From Gammaproteobacteria bacterium (GTDB taxonomy: Bacteria > Pseudomonadota > Gammaproteobacteria > Xanthomonadales > Wenzhouxiangellaceae), in the NCBI GenBank assembly GCA_021772985.1, contig JAJFKX010000020.1, forward strand, positions 427,997 to 491,996: DNA of 64,000 nucleotides, written 5' to 3'. Shown piece by piece: positions 18,414 to 26,921 of the stretch. Position 1 is the stretch's first letter; every line of letters starts with the position of its first letter. The position numbers were made by a program, and so were the translations under genes. The notes under the pieces are model-generated. The model saw only the letters and a program-made list of their open reading frames with translations. It had not been told where the DNA came from and did no database searches.

Positions 18414-18731
18414 TCAGTAAAATACCGCCAGCCAGATAGTTTCTTTATCAGGTTTGGTCCAGCTGACCCTGTGCCTGGTATGTGCTGGAATATTAATATG
18501 ATCACCAGCTTTCATTTTAATAATTCGGCCGTTTTCAAAAGTAAGTTCAGCAGCTCCTTGAAGTACTATCACCCATTCATGTTGTGCCTGATCATACCAA
18601 CCGGTTTCGGGTGAGCTGTGTCCTTTGGATACAATCCGTTCAAGCTTAACTGACTCAGTCTGGATCAACAGTTCAAAAAACTCATCGCTGAGGTTGTCGG
18701 GAATGGATTCGAAAATATTTTTTAATTCCAT
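18414..18731 (-). CDS. Cupin-domain protein
   Basis: About 105 residues from Met 18731 (MELKNIFESIPDN). Cupin motif 1 is around GWYDQAQHEWVIVLQGAAELTFENG and motif 2 around HINIPAHTRHRVSWT. His/Glu ligands are visible in the H-E-W and H-T-R-H stretches. The longer frame to 18857 overlaps the previous gene and is not credible; ATG 18749 is an alternative start. It sits just downstream of another cupin gene and is probably translated with it. The substrate is unknown. Confidence 0.75.
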   Translation of the reverse strand: MELKNIFESIPDNLSDEFFELLIQTESVKLERIVSKGHSSPETGWYDQAQHEWVIVLQGAAELTFENGRIIKMKAGDHINIPAHTRHRVSWTKPDKETIWLAVFY

Positions 18732-18738
18732 AGGCTCA

Positions 18739-19095
18739 TCATTTAGCATAGCTTTCTGCACCGATAAAATGCAGTGATACATAAGGTTGGTCACCCAATA
18801 CCCAACTATCGTGAGGGTTTGCAGAAACATAAAACACATCACCCGGATGCATCTCAATTATCCTGCCGTCCGGATATGCAACCGTAGCTGCCCCGGAGAC
18901 AACCATGCCCAAATGTTCCACATGGCAATAATCATCACCGACACCCGGGCCAACATGTTCCGACCATTTCCAGCCTGGCTGATAAGTAGCCCTGCCAATC
19001 GTCATGCCGCCAAGCGTAACTGTTTCAAACTTGCCTTTATCGAAATATGTGACATTGTCCGGGTTTTCAAATTGTTTAAGAATGACATCGTGCAT
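18739..19095 (-). CDS. Cupin-domain protein
   Basis: A 118-residue single-domain cupin. Motif 1 is HVGPGVGDDYCHVEHLGMVVSGAATVAYPDG and motif 2 GDVFYVSANPHDSWVLGD, giving His and Glu-type metal ligands. It is followed by a second, sequence-divergent cupin whose start lies within about 10 bp of this stop, suggesting an operon of two small cupins. No enzymatic function is assigned. Confidence 0.8.
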   Translation of the reverse strand: MHDVILKQFENPDNVTYFDKGKFETVTLGGMTIGRATYQPGWKWSEHVGPGVGDDYCHVEHLGMVVSGAATVAYPDGRIIEMHPGDVFYVSANPHDSWVLGDQPYVSLHFIGAESYAK

Positions 19096-19123
19096 ACTAC
19101 AACCTCAATAATATAATCATGCC

Positions 19124-19594
19124 TCACCGGGGCAGTGTTAGCCGGCACCGCATAAGTACGGAATCCAAAGCCAGTGTATCGCTCAATTGAAACTTCCCAC
19201 GTGCATATTCAATAAAACCATGTTGTTGATAGAAACCAACCGCATTTAACGAAGATTCCACCAGCAAGGTATCCATGCCTGCTGTTGCTGCTTGCTGAAA
19301 AAGGTACTCCAACATTTCGTGACCCAACCCTTGACCTGCAAATTCCGGCTCAACAAACAATGCTTCGAGTAATTGCCTGCCCAGATTAATGGCGCCATAG
19401 CAGGCTATCCGATCTTCTCTGATCAGCACGAAGTATGTATTGCCGTTATCACTGAAGTATTTTTCCAGGCGTGGCTTGGCTACCCAGGCATCAATCAATT
19501 CAACATCATAAGCGGACATACAAAGTGCATATGCAGCTCTCCGGCATATTGCATCCAGTTCAGCGTATTCAGATTGTTTGGCTATACGAATCAA
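19124..19594 (-). CDS. GNAT-family N-acetyltransferase
   Basis: A 156-residue protein with the GNAT fold. The central strand and acetyl-CoA pyrophosphate loop are LEALFVEPEFAGQGLGHEML (Q-x-x-G-x-G/A type), followed by a C-terminal ESSLNAVGFYQQHGF motif. It starts with TTG at 19594, overlapping the stop of the upstream membrane protein gene by 4 bp. The substrate cannot be told from sequence. Confidence 0.85.
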   Translation of the reverse strand: MIRIAKQSEYAELDAICRRAAYALCMSAYDVELIDAWVAKPRLEKYFSDNGNTYFVLIREDRIACYGAINLGRQLLEALFVEPEFAGQGLGHEMLEYLFQQAATAGMDTLLVESSLNAVGFYQQHGFIEYARGKFQLSDTLALDSVLMRCRLTLPR

Positions 19595-20031
19595 TCTTGG
19601 GCTCTGTTAAAGGTTTTTCTGGATAGACCAAATCCATTCCAACCGTACATGACTGCCAAAATCAAAGCTGCAACAGCCAGGTCAAACCCAATGCAAACCG
19701 GTGGATACCAGCTGGGTGTATATACGCTGCCGGTAGTGAATTGATGCAGCCCGACGTCCCATAACAGATGCAAACCCCAACCTGCCGACAGCCAGTAAAT
19801 CGACTGTTTCAAGCCCAACCAGGCAAAAAAGCCATAGAACAGGACACCGGATAGCTCAACTCCAATCCAGCTTGATTCAGCACCACCAAAAACCGCAAAA
19901 CCAACATAGATGAGTGCCGCCAACAGCAGCCCGGTTGCGAGCATATGTGTTGGTTGATAGGAACGTCCGGCCAACATCACAAACGGTAAAGCCAGAACTA
20001 TTCCCAGCAAGATTTGAATTGTCATGGTCAT
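19591..20031 (-). CDS. DUF6010-like membrane protein
   Basis: About 146 residues with four hydrophobic segments. Conserved-looking motifs are FFAWLGLKQSIYWLSAGWGLHLLWDVGLHQ and YTPSWYPPVCIGFDLAVAAL, which resemble the DUF6010 family. The start is set at ATG 20031 (MTMTIQILLG) instead of the TTG two codons upstream. It is translationally coupled to the GNAT gene. Function unknown. Confidence 0.7.
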   Translation of the reverse strand: MTMTIQILLGIVLALPFVMLAGRSYQPTHMLATGLLLAALIYVGFAVFGGAESSWIGVELSGVLFYGFFAWLGLKQSIYWLSAGWGLHLLWDVGLHQFTTGSVYTPSWYPPVCIGFDLAVAALILAVMYGWNGFGLSRKTFNRAQD

Positions 20032-20227
20032 TGGCAATGTGTCCCGTTCGATTAGCTATCCAGTTGGCAGTGATGATAGTTTAGCGGGTGGTTTCCACAG
20101 AAAACAATTGTCCAGTATCAGCGTGCTTCCAATATGGGACAAGCTTCTGCTGAAATCATTCTGCGCTATACTCAGTCATGCTCCAGGCAGTTACCTGGAA
20201 CACTTATTACACATAAAGGAGTCGACT

Positions 20228-20797
20228 ATGGCGTTCTTAATTGATTTGTGGCTACCGATTCTGCTATCGGCCATATTGGTGTTTATTGCAAGCTCCATCA
20301 TTCATATGGTGATCAAGTCCCATAATAAGGACTACACCAAGCTAGGTAACGAGGACGAAGTACTTGCTGGTATGCGCAGCCAAAACTTGAAACCGGGCGA
20401 TTATGTTTTTCCCTATTGCATTGATATGAAAGAAATGGGCTCTGAGGAAATGCAGGCCAAATACAATCAAGGGCCGGTAGGTTTTATGACAGTAATGCCA
20501 AATGGTATGTGGACTATGGGCAAAACCTTGACCCAGTGGTTTTTGTATGCCCTTTTGATCGCTGTTTTAATTGCCTATGCCGCTTATCATGCATTACCAG
20601 CAGGTGCTGATTACATGACGGTGTTCAGGCTGGTAGCGGTCATATGTATTTTACCTTATGGATTTGGTGAATTTCCCCAGTCAATCTGGAAAGGACAATC
20701 CTGGGGTACCACCCGGCGGTTTCTTGTTGATGGTCTGGTATATGCTTTATTGACTGCCGGTACTTTCGCCTGGTTGTGGCCTGCTGCCGCACAGTAA
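20228..20797 (+). CDS. Inner-membrane hypothetical protein
   Basis: A 189-residue protein. ATG 20228 is chosen because of the AAAGGAG ribosome-binding site 6-7 nt upstream; the longer frame from 20024 is an artefact. A first transmembrane helix (LWLPILLSAILVFIASSIIHMVI) precedes a cytoplasmic loop of about 75 residues, then three more helices. The motif GDYVFPYCIDMKEM in the loop is probably family-defining, but I do not know a function. It ends at a strong hairpin shared with the convergent gene. Confidence 0.75.
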   Translation: MAFLIDLWLPILLSAILVFIASSIIHMVIKSHNKDYTKLGNEDEVLAGMRSQNLKPGDYVFPYCIDMKEMGSEEMQAKYNQGPVGFMTVMPNGMWTMGKTLTQWFLYALLIAVLIAYAAYHALPAGADYMTVFRLVAVICILPYGFGEFPQSIWKGQSWGTTRRFLVDGLVYALLTAGTFAWLWPAAAQ

Positions 20798-20832
20798 TAC
20801 AGATTGAAATTGTTATATTTTCAAACTGATGG

Positions 20833-20865
20833 TCGCGTCCAGGACGTTTTTACACCTGGACGCGA
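20833..20865. terminator. Hairpin between convergent genes
   Basis: An 11-bp perfect stem TCGCGTCCAGG / CCTGGACGCGA with an 11-nt loop containing TTTTT lies between the stops of the + gene at 20797 and the - gene at 20885. There is no long T-tract on either side, so termination is plausible but not certain. Confidence 0.6.
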
Positions 20866-20884
20866 TAATTAAATCACAAAATGG

Positions 20885-21265
20885 TTAATGATCTCGGCGA
20901 ACAACAGTAAATAGAATGACGGCCACCAGAAGGCAACCAATTGCTATCAGGTCGCCCATAATTATCCTGTCAATCGCATCGTTATACCCACCGACCAGCC
21001 AGGCAACAAGCACAAATGAAACGGCACTTATCAAGCCGGCAATGAATGCCAGTGGTTGCAGTGCCGGCCGAAATGCGGCGTAGATAAGAAATAGACCCAA
21101 CAATCCGAACATCACAGCACGGTGACGCATCAAGATAGCCAGATTGGGTTCCTGGAAAGACAAGTCATAAAGTGCGGCCAATCGCTCTGCTCCGAGCACA
21201 CCTGAAACAGGCAGCAAATGGATAATGGCAGTGATAATCAACATTGCTGCAATTATTTTTTTCAT
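20885..21265 (-). CDS. Four-helix membrane protein, conserved hypothetical
   Basis: A 126-residue protein starting at ATG 21265 (MKKIIAAMLIITAI), where GAAGGA lies 6 nt upstream; the ATG at 21271 overlaps that site. Four hydrophobic stretches cover nearly the whole protein, with RHRAVMFGLLGLFLIYAAFRP as the most characteristic stretch. Homologues are sometimes labelled phosphopantetheine adenylyltransferase, which the membrane topology does not support. Function unknown. Confidence 0.7.
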   Translation of the reverse strand: MKKIIAAMLIITAIIHLLPVSGVLGAERLAALYDLSFQEPNLAILMRHRAVMFGLLGLFLIYAAFRPALQPLAFIAGLISAVSFVLVAWLVGGYNDAIDRIIMGDLIAIGCLLVAVILFTVVRRDH

Positions 21266-21352
21266 TAACATTCCTTCGCTGTAGCACTGTGCATGTTATC
21301 GACAATCCCGGCTATTTGAAAACAGTCCATCATTGACTCGTTATTAAAAGCC

Positions 21353-21727
21353 TTAATACTTGTCCTCTATGCTTTCATAAGCGGCATGCTCAAATCTGGG
21401 AGAGCAAATTGCCAGAAAAATTAAATCGTCTAAACCGATATTCGTTATTCTTTGACGCACCATTGGTGGAATGATCACAACATCGCCGGTTTTGACCATG
21501 TCGGCAGCAAGTTGGCCAATTTCTACACGCCCTTCGCCTGAAAGTATTACGTATCGCTCGGTGATACCTTGCAAGCGATGCCATTCAGTAGTAACACCAG
21601 GCAGAACACGCACCCTGGCGATAGACAATTGCTGGTCAGTTGCTGAATTGGATAGTTCAGTGATATAACAGCCCTCTGGGATATACACCTCAGCACCAGG
21701 GTCAAACGGTTTAATGGCGGCTTGCAT
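21353..21727 (-). CDS. Cupin-domain protein
   Basis: A 124-residue cupin. Motif 1 includes GVTTEWHRLQGITERYVILSGEG and motif 2 GDVVIIPPMVRQRITNIG. Only one His is visible in motif 1 and none in motif 2, so the metal site may be incomplete. It follows the GST-like gene by 8 bp on the same strand and is likely co-transcribed with it. Substrate unknown. Confidence 0.8.
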   Translation of the reverse strand: MQAAIKPFDPGAEVYIPEGCYITELSNSATDQQLSIARVRVLPGVTTEWHRLQGITERYVILSGEGRVEIGQLAADMVKTGDVVIIPPMVRQRITNIGLDDLIFLAICSPRFEHAAYESIEDKY

Positions 21728-21735
21728 AAAGTGCT

Positions 21736-22851
21736 TTAAGCTGCGAAATACAGTTGGTTATTACGACGTTCCAGACGCTGCTGCAAAGGTATTTGCAATG
21801 CTTGTTCAAAGCCGGTTTGAGCTAACAAGTCATCCACGTTTCGCCTGTCATCACTATTCAAAGTCTGATAATAATCCAATGAGCGCTGCCACATCCATAA
21901 TGGATACGGTAATACCATGCGTTCTGCACTGACTCCTTGCATAACAAATTGATGCCTGCCTATGGCGCGTGGCAACCGAGTGTCAGAATTTTGGCGGTCG
22001 GGGTCTTGATCACGCCAGTGCATCAGCCGCAAGGCTGTATCTTGTAGTACAGGCAATTGTTCAACGGCCATTCGGCGTAATACCGGTAATAAGGTTGCAG
22101 GAATTTGGTCATCCGGCAAATACTCACCTTGTGCTGCCTCCGGACTGACCATGCGTTCGACCCATGCGGTCACCGCTGGTGCGGTTTGGCGCATCAGCTT
22201 ACCGGGGTACGGATCGCGGTAAAGATGCGCGTAAAAGGGTGCTATGAAGCCAAAATCTGCGATACATGGACGATCACCCAATAAAAAGTTGTGGCTTTCA
22301 AAGTGCGTATTCAAATCTGCCAGCAGTCGCGTGTATGATTGCTCGATTGCAGCGCGATTGGCTTTCGTGATCCCCAATAATGGCAGAAAACCGGCAAATC
22401 GCGAACCGACTTTTTTGCCCATCCAGCGTTGTACAAAACCCGGCCAGCCAGGTAATAACATGCTGCCGAACTCACCGATAATAAAACGGTAATTACTATC
22501 CGGGTAATTCCAGCGGTAATGCATGGCATATATCAACAGCCACTCATCTCCATACAATTCAAGCAGTAAGGCGACCAGGTGCTGGGCTGGCGTATTGGGA
22601 TACACCGATGGTTCAGGAAATCGCTGTTCCAGCACATCGATAATGACGGTGGTGTCCTGATAGACCTGATCGTCGGGCGTCTGTATTACCGGAATAAACT
22701 TTACCCCGGTACGGGGAACAATAAATTTTTTATAGATATGCAAGGAAGCGTTAATTTCCTTAAAAGGTATCCCTTTCTTACGTAGGTATGAGCGTGCTTT
22801 GCCTGAATACAGCGAAAATTCAGCTGCGTAGAGTTTGTAATGCTCATTCAT
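21736..22851 (-). CDS. Glutathione S-transferase-like protein with C-terminal extension
   Basis: A 371-residue protein. The N-terminal thioredoxin-like GST domain (LYAAEFSLYSGKARSYLRKKGIPF, then FIPVIQTPDDQVYQDTTVIIDVLEQRFP) carries Tyr/Ser in the place of a catalytic Ser/Cys. The GST C-domain contains FLLGDRPCIADFGFIAPFYAHLYRDP. About 130 extra residues follow, longer than the usual 200-240 residue GST. It overlaps the preceding gene by 8 bp and forms an operon with the M1 peptidase, the DUF6702-like gene and a cupin. Its natural substrate is unknown. Confidence 0.8.
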   Translation of the reverse strand: MNEHYKLYAAEFSLYSGKARSYLRKKGIPFKEINASLHIYKKFIVPRTGVKFIPVIQTPDDQVYQDTTVIIDVLEQRFPEPSVYPNTPAQHLVALLLELYGDEWLLIYAMHYRWNYPDSNYRFIIGEFGSMLLPGWPGFVQRWMGKKVGSRFAGFLPLLGITKANRAAIEQSYTRLLADLNTHFESHNFLLGDRPCIADFGFIAPFYAHLYRDPYPGKLMRQTAPAVTAWVERMVSPEAAQGEYLPDDQIPATLLPVLRRMAVEQLPVLQDTALRLMHWRDQDPDRQNSDTRLPRAIGRHQFVMQGVSAERMVLPYPLWMWQRSLDYYQTLNSDDRRNVDDLLAQTGFEQALQIPLQQRLERRNNQLYFAA

Positions 22852-23359
22852 CAGGGTTATTAAAATTGATCACCAGGCTGGTATTGTTACGGGTCAATTG
22901 GTGCGAGCTTTTTTTGCCTTGCCTGATAACACTCAGGGTATTCATTTGTTGAGCATTTAGTGTCAGTAACAAGCGATTATCTAGTTTTATTACCTGCTCT
23001 GCTGTAGGAGCTGTTAAAAAAATCCAGATGCTTTTAATATCCAGCTGCTTGCCGACCCACTGTAGCGATAGGCTATGGGGATCATCCCCAGCTTTGGAAT
23101 CTGCGGGATAGACAGCAAGTTTTTGCTTGATATAAGCAAATATTACCGAGTCGTTATCGCTGGAACCATCCAGCACCACTGAGCTCCCGAAAAAGGCGGA
23201 TAACGCGTCTTCCAGGTCACCCGGGCTTAACCTGATTGCAATTTCCAGTATTTGCTGATCAGCGTTGTACTCAATTTCGGTCAGGCTGGTATGAAAGGGA
23301 TGTGCCAGCAGTGCTGTGCTGCTGAACAGGCATAACCAGATGACAACTGATTTAAACAT
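22844..23359 (-). CDS. DUF6702-like secreted protein
   Basis: About 171 residues from ATG 23359 with a signal peptide (FKSVVIWLCLFSSTALLAHPFHTS). The mature start HPFHTSLTEIEYNADQQILEIAIRL is typical of the DUF6702 family, which is often encoded next to M1 peptidases. That is the case here: it lies 5 bp downstream of the M1 peptidase gene. Probably periplasmic; a function as accessory or assembly partner is inference. Confidence 0.75.
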   Translation of the reverse strand: MFKSVVIWLCLFSSTALLAHPFHTSLTEIEYNADQQILEIAIRLSPGDLEDALSAFFGSSVVLDGSSDNDSVIFAYIKQKLAVYPADSKAGDDPHSLSLQWVGKQLDIKSIWIFLTAPTAEQVIKLDNRLLLTLNAQQMNTLSVIRQGKKSSHQLTRNNTSLVINFNNPDE

Positions 23360-23364
23360 TCCGG

Positions 23365-25704
23365 TCAATTATCGTCCTGTTTCCAGCCATCCGGCTCCTG
23401 ACGCAACATCGGGTTGGGTTCCTCAGTCTGTTTGAACAGCTGAAAACGTGATTTTTGTATTTCCCTGGGGAAGTGGTTATTACTGACATCCGCATCCCCT
23501 GTTTGCAGATAAGGGTCAAACGCAATCCGGGTAATAGTTTTTTCGGTGATCAATAATTTGGTTATATGCTGTGCATCACGACGCCAGATTTCTGCCGGAA
23601 TCATCAAATCCTCCAGCTCACCATCAGCGTATTCAATCTGCAGTGGCAATGGCATTACCAATCCGCCGATGTTGGTGAAATCCACCGTGTAAAAAAGCTT
23701 ATCAGTTTCCAGTTGCACCCGTTCACGATCTTCTACACCCGCCAGTAATTCTTCGTATTGGGCATAGTCATATGGAGTAACTGCAAATTCATCGAATTGC
23801 GAGTAGAAATCGCTTAACTGTGGTCGTCGTTGCTGTCTTGTTTGCTGCCCGGCGTTGCGCAATTGGCTAATGGTTTCCGGCTGTTCCTGATCATCCTGAC
23901 GGGCCAGTGGCTTATCGATATCAGGGTTGCCGGTATCCAGTCGATGCAAAGTCACTTTATCCAGCGAAATATCAACATGATCGGTGGTGTAAAACCAGCC
24001 TCGCCAGAACCAATCCAGATCTACACCTGAAGCATCTTCCAGGGTTCGGAAAAAATCGGCCGGTGTTGGGCGTTTGAACTTCCAGCGCTGTGAGTATTCA
24101 CGGAAGGCGAAGTCAAATAACTCACGACCAACAATGGTTTCGCGCAATATATTCAGAGCAGTAGCCGGTTTGGCATAAGCATTATTGCCGAATTGCAATA
24201 ACGATTCCGAATTGGTCATGATCGGAACCTGATCATCGCTGAGCATAAACTCCACAATCTCTTTGGGTTCACCGCGCCTGGATGGATATTCGGTCTCCCA
24301 TTCCTGTTCGGCCAGAAACTGCAAAAAGGTATTCAAGCCTTCATCCATCCAGGTCCACTGGCGTTCGTCTGAATTGACGATCATCGGGAAATAGTTGTGC
24401 CCTACTTCATGAATAACCACTGAGATCAGGCCATATTTGCTGCGCTCCCAGGTGTGGTCTTTAGGATCCTGGCGACTATCCCAATAAGTTTTATCTTTGT
24501 AAGGCCGCGGCTTGTTAAAGCTGATCATCGGGTATTCCATTCCGCCGATGGGACCATTCACCGAAATGGCTGCCGGATAGGGATAATCAAAGGAAAAGCG
24601 TGAATACACTTCGATGGTATGTACCACGGCTTCGGTGGAATACTGACTCCACAACGGCTCAGCTTCATTGGGATAAAACGACATCGCCAACACGCTGTTA
24701 TCGCCGCTGTTTACCGCCATCGCGTCCCAGATGAATTTGCGCGAAGAGGCAAAGGCAAAATCACGCACATTTTCAGCGCTGAACCGCCAGGTTTGCTTGT
24801 CACTTGCCTGGTCCTGCTGGTTATCGCTGGCCTCATCCGGGGTAACAATAAACATCGGCTTGTCTGCGTTGTTGGCCTGCTGGAAGCGCTCCAATTGGGC
24901 ATCGCTCAGCACTTCATCAGCATTTTGCAATACCCCGGTTGCAGCAACGATATGATCTGCCGGAACGGTAATATTGACTTCAAAGTCACCCAATTCCAAG
25001 GTGAACTCACCACTACCCAGGAACTGCTTGTTATTCCATCCGTCAAAGTCGGTATATGCCGCTACCCGAGGGTACCATTGGGCAATTTCATAGATATAAT
25101 TGTCGTCTTCAGCAAAGTATTCATAGCCACCGCGTGATCGGATCGCGACGGCGTCCAGCACGTTGTGTTCCCAGTTAATATTGATTACCAATGACTGCCC
25201 GGCCGCCAACGGTGTGTGCAGATCCACCCGCAGCATGGTTTTATTAATGGTATAGGCCAATGCACCACCATCCTGGCCGGTGATTTCAGAAATCGCAAAC
25301 CCTCCATCAAATTCGCGGCGGCTCAACAAATTCTGCATGCCTCGATAGGGAAACTCTTCAAAGTCGGGTGCAGTGGCAGTTATCACATCGTCTGCGTCCG
25401 GCCGAAATCTATTTTGGTCGAGTTGCAACCAGATATATTTGAGTATGTGTGGCGAATGATTGTGATAAGTAATCTGCTCATTACCGATGATCCGCTGGTG
25501 CTGATCATCCAATTCAACGTTGATACGATAATCTGCACGTTGCTGCCAATATTCAGGGCCTGGTGCACCGGAAGCCAAACGAGTTTCTCCCGGTGTTGGT
25601 AATTCCTGCCCTAACTGAGCAAATTTATCGGCTCCCGGGGTTTGCTCCTCAGCGGAAACACTCAGTGCGAAGGTCAGCATTAGCCAACATAAATACTTTT
25701 TCAT
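23365..25704 (-). CDS. M1-family metallopeptidase
   Basis: About 779 residues with a signal peptide (MKKYLCWLMLTFALSVSAEE). The zinc site is VVIHEVGHNYFPMIV plus the third ligand in WTWMDEGLNTFLQF (about residues 445-475), and GPIGGMEYPMI (G-x-M-E-N-like exopeptidase motif, here GGMEYP) precedes it. The N-terminal beta domain and the helical C-terminal domain are in family order. It is likely a periplasmic aminopeptidase. ATG 25704 is preferred to the TTG four codons upstream. Confidence 0.9.
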   Translation of the reverse strand: MKKYLCWLMLTFALSVSAEEQTPGADKFAQLGQELPTPGETRLASGAPGPEYWQQRADYRINVELDDQHQRIIGNEQITYHNHSPHILKYIWLQLDQNRFRPDADDVITATAPDFEEFPYRGMQNLLSRREFDGGFAISEITGQDGGALAYTINKTMLRVDLHTPLAAGQSLVININWEHNVLDAVAIRSRGGYEYFAEDDNYIYEIAQWYPRVAAYTDFDGWNNKQFLGSGEFTLELGDFEVNITVPADHIVAATGVLQNADEVLSDAQLERFQQANNADKPMFIVTPDEASDNQQDQASDKQTWRFSAENVRDFAFASSRKFIWDAMAVNSGDNSVLAMSFYPNEAEPLWSQYSTEAVVHTIEVYSRFSFDYPYPAAISVNGPIGGMEYPMISFNKPRPYKDKTYWDSRQDPKDHTWERSKYGLISVVIHEVGHNYFPMIVNSDERQWTWMDEGLNTFLQFLAEQEWETEYPSRRGEPKEIVEFMLSDDQVPIMTNSESLLQFGNNAYAKPATALNILRETIVGRELFDFAFREYSQRWKFKRPTPADFFRTLEDASGVDLDWFWRGWFYTTDHVDISLDKVTLHRLDTGNPDIDKPLARQDDQEQPETISQLRNAGQQTRQQRRPQLSDFYSQFDEFAVTPYDYAQYEELLAGVEDRERVQLETDKLFYTVDFTNIGGLVMPLPLQIEYADGELEDLMIPAEIWRRDAQHITKLLITEKTITRIAFDPYLQTGDADVSNNHFPREIQKSRFQLFKQTEEPNPMLRQEPDGWKQDDN

Positions 25705-25885
25705 AAAACTGGACAACTATAAGTGAACAAAAACCAATCACGTCGAGACTAGACCTGACCCGGAATTAATCATTACGCGAATTTAATCAATATACGCTGG
25801 TTCAACAACCTGTCGCGATAAGCAGCATTGGTACGCTATGCATCAATATGCATTGCAATAAACAATCAATAAGTAACCAATGGCG

Positions 25886-26872
25886 CTAGCCTGTTTGGCG
25901 TTTATGGCTGAACAACAATCCGGCAGCAATCAATACGGCTATCAATACCAGCAGGCCATAAAACTGCAGTCCGGGAACCGGTGCCAATGGAATGGCTGCA
26001 AAGGCCAATGCAGATGTAAAGTCAGGCAAATCACCAAGAACCTGGACACTAACTGCAGACCCATTAGGCCCCAGATCATTACCGGTAATGACTAAGCGGC
26101 GGCCAGGATCACTCAAGGCCAATTGTTCCACCGCGACAATCTGATTATTGCTATTGGTATCGGCAGCAATAATACATTGACTGTTCAGCAATGACCGATT
26201 ATCGGGAAATAGAGGCGGGTCAATACCTATACCAGTCGGACTCAACACGGCCAATGATAATACCTGCGTGTCAAAACCCGGCAGGTTACAACCGGCAATT
26301 GCCACCCTGCCTCGCTCTGTTATGCCATAACGGTTCAGTGGAACCGGGCCTTGCAGGAATAAGCCCGCATCGCGCACCTGTCCTGACTGAACATCAAAAA
26401 AATGAACACTGTTAAGCGGGACTGGACCAAGGTTCTCTTGCACAGGAATTCCGGCCAGCCAAATCGCATCAAACTCGTCGTCACTAAAGGGAATATTTAT
26501 CCTGCTCGAATGGATATCCTCAATTGAAAGCGTTACGCCATTAAATGGACCTACTGCACCTAAAATGGTGGCTGCGGCTGTTTCCGTATTGATAAGTACT
26601 ATCGAACCAGGGTTATTGGAATTGCCGGCCGTTAATCCATACAGCTCATTGGTGCTCGGTAATACCGTCAAAGCAACGATATCTTCACCCACATCGCCAA
26701 TGGTCCGTAATACAGCACCGGTTTGCGCATCCAGAATATAAAGCATGCTGGTGCGACTTGGCTGGCTGTCGCCAAACTCACCATCAGTGGCATAAAGTAT
26801 TTCTGGTAATTGCGCAGCAGCGGTATTCAGCAATAACCCGCAGGTAAAAAATAAACAGGCAGCTCTAAACAT
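25886..26872 (-). CDS. Secreted beta-propeller-like protein with C-terminal sorting-type tail
   Basis: A 328-residue protein with a signal peptide (AACLFFTCGLLLNTAAA). The body contains repeats such as SMLYILDAQTGAVLRTIGDVGEDIVALTVLP and GSIVLINTETAAATILGAVGPF, resembling DUF4394/YVTN-type beta-propeller blades. The C-terminus is tripartite: a VPGLQFYG motif, a hydrophobic helix (LLVLIAVLIAAGLLF) and a basic end (SHKRQTG). This resembles IPTL/PEP-CTERM-type sorting signals. No sortase-like processing enzyme is seen in the window, so anchoring is inferred only. ATG 26872 has an AGAAG nearby. Confidence 0.75.
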   Translation of the reverse strand: MFRAACLFFTCGLLLNTAAAQLPEILYATDGEFGDSQPSRTSMLYILDAQTGAVLRTIGDVGEDIVALTVLPSTNELYGLTAGNSNNPGSIVLINTETAAATILGAVGPFNGVTLSIEDIHSSRINIPFSDDEFDAIWLAGIPVQENLGPVPLNSVHFFDVQSGQVRDAGLFLQGPVPLNRYGITERGRVAIAGCNLPGFDTQVLSLAVLSPTGIGIDPPLFPDNRSLLNSQCIIAADTNSNNQIVAVEQLALSDPGRRLVITGNDLGPNGSAVSVQVLGDLPDFTSALAFAAIPLAPVPGLQFYGLLVLIAVLIAAGLLFSHKRQTG

Positions 26873-26921
26873 CTTCTATCGCTTCAATCAAATATTTCCG
26901 ATTCGGCAATAGTATAGCGCT

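Noticed and set aside
24619..25137. Long open frame antisense to the M1 peptidase
   Set aside because: It lies inside a clear peptidase gene, its composition fits a shadow frame, and there is no ribosome-binding site.
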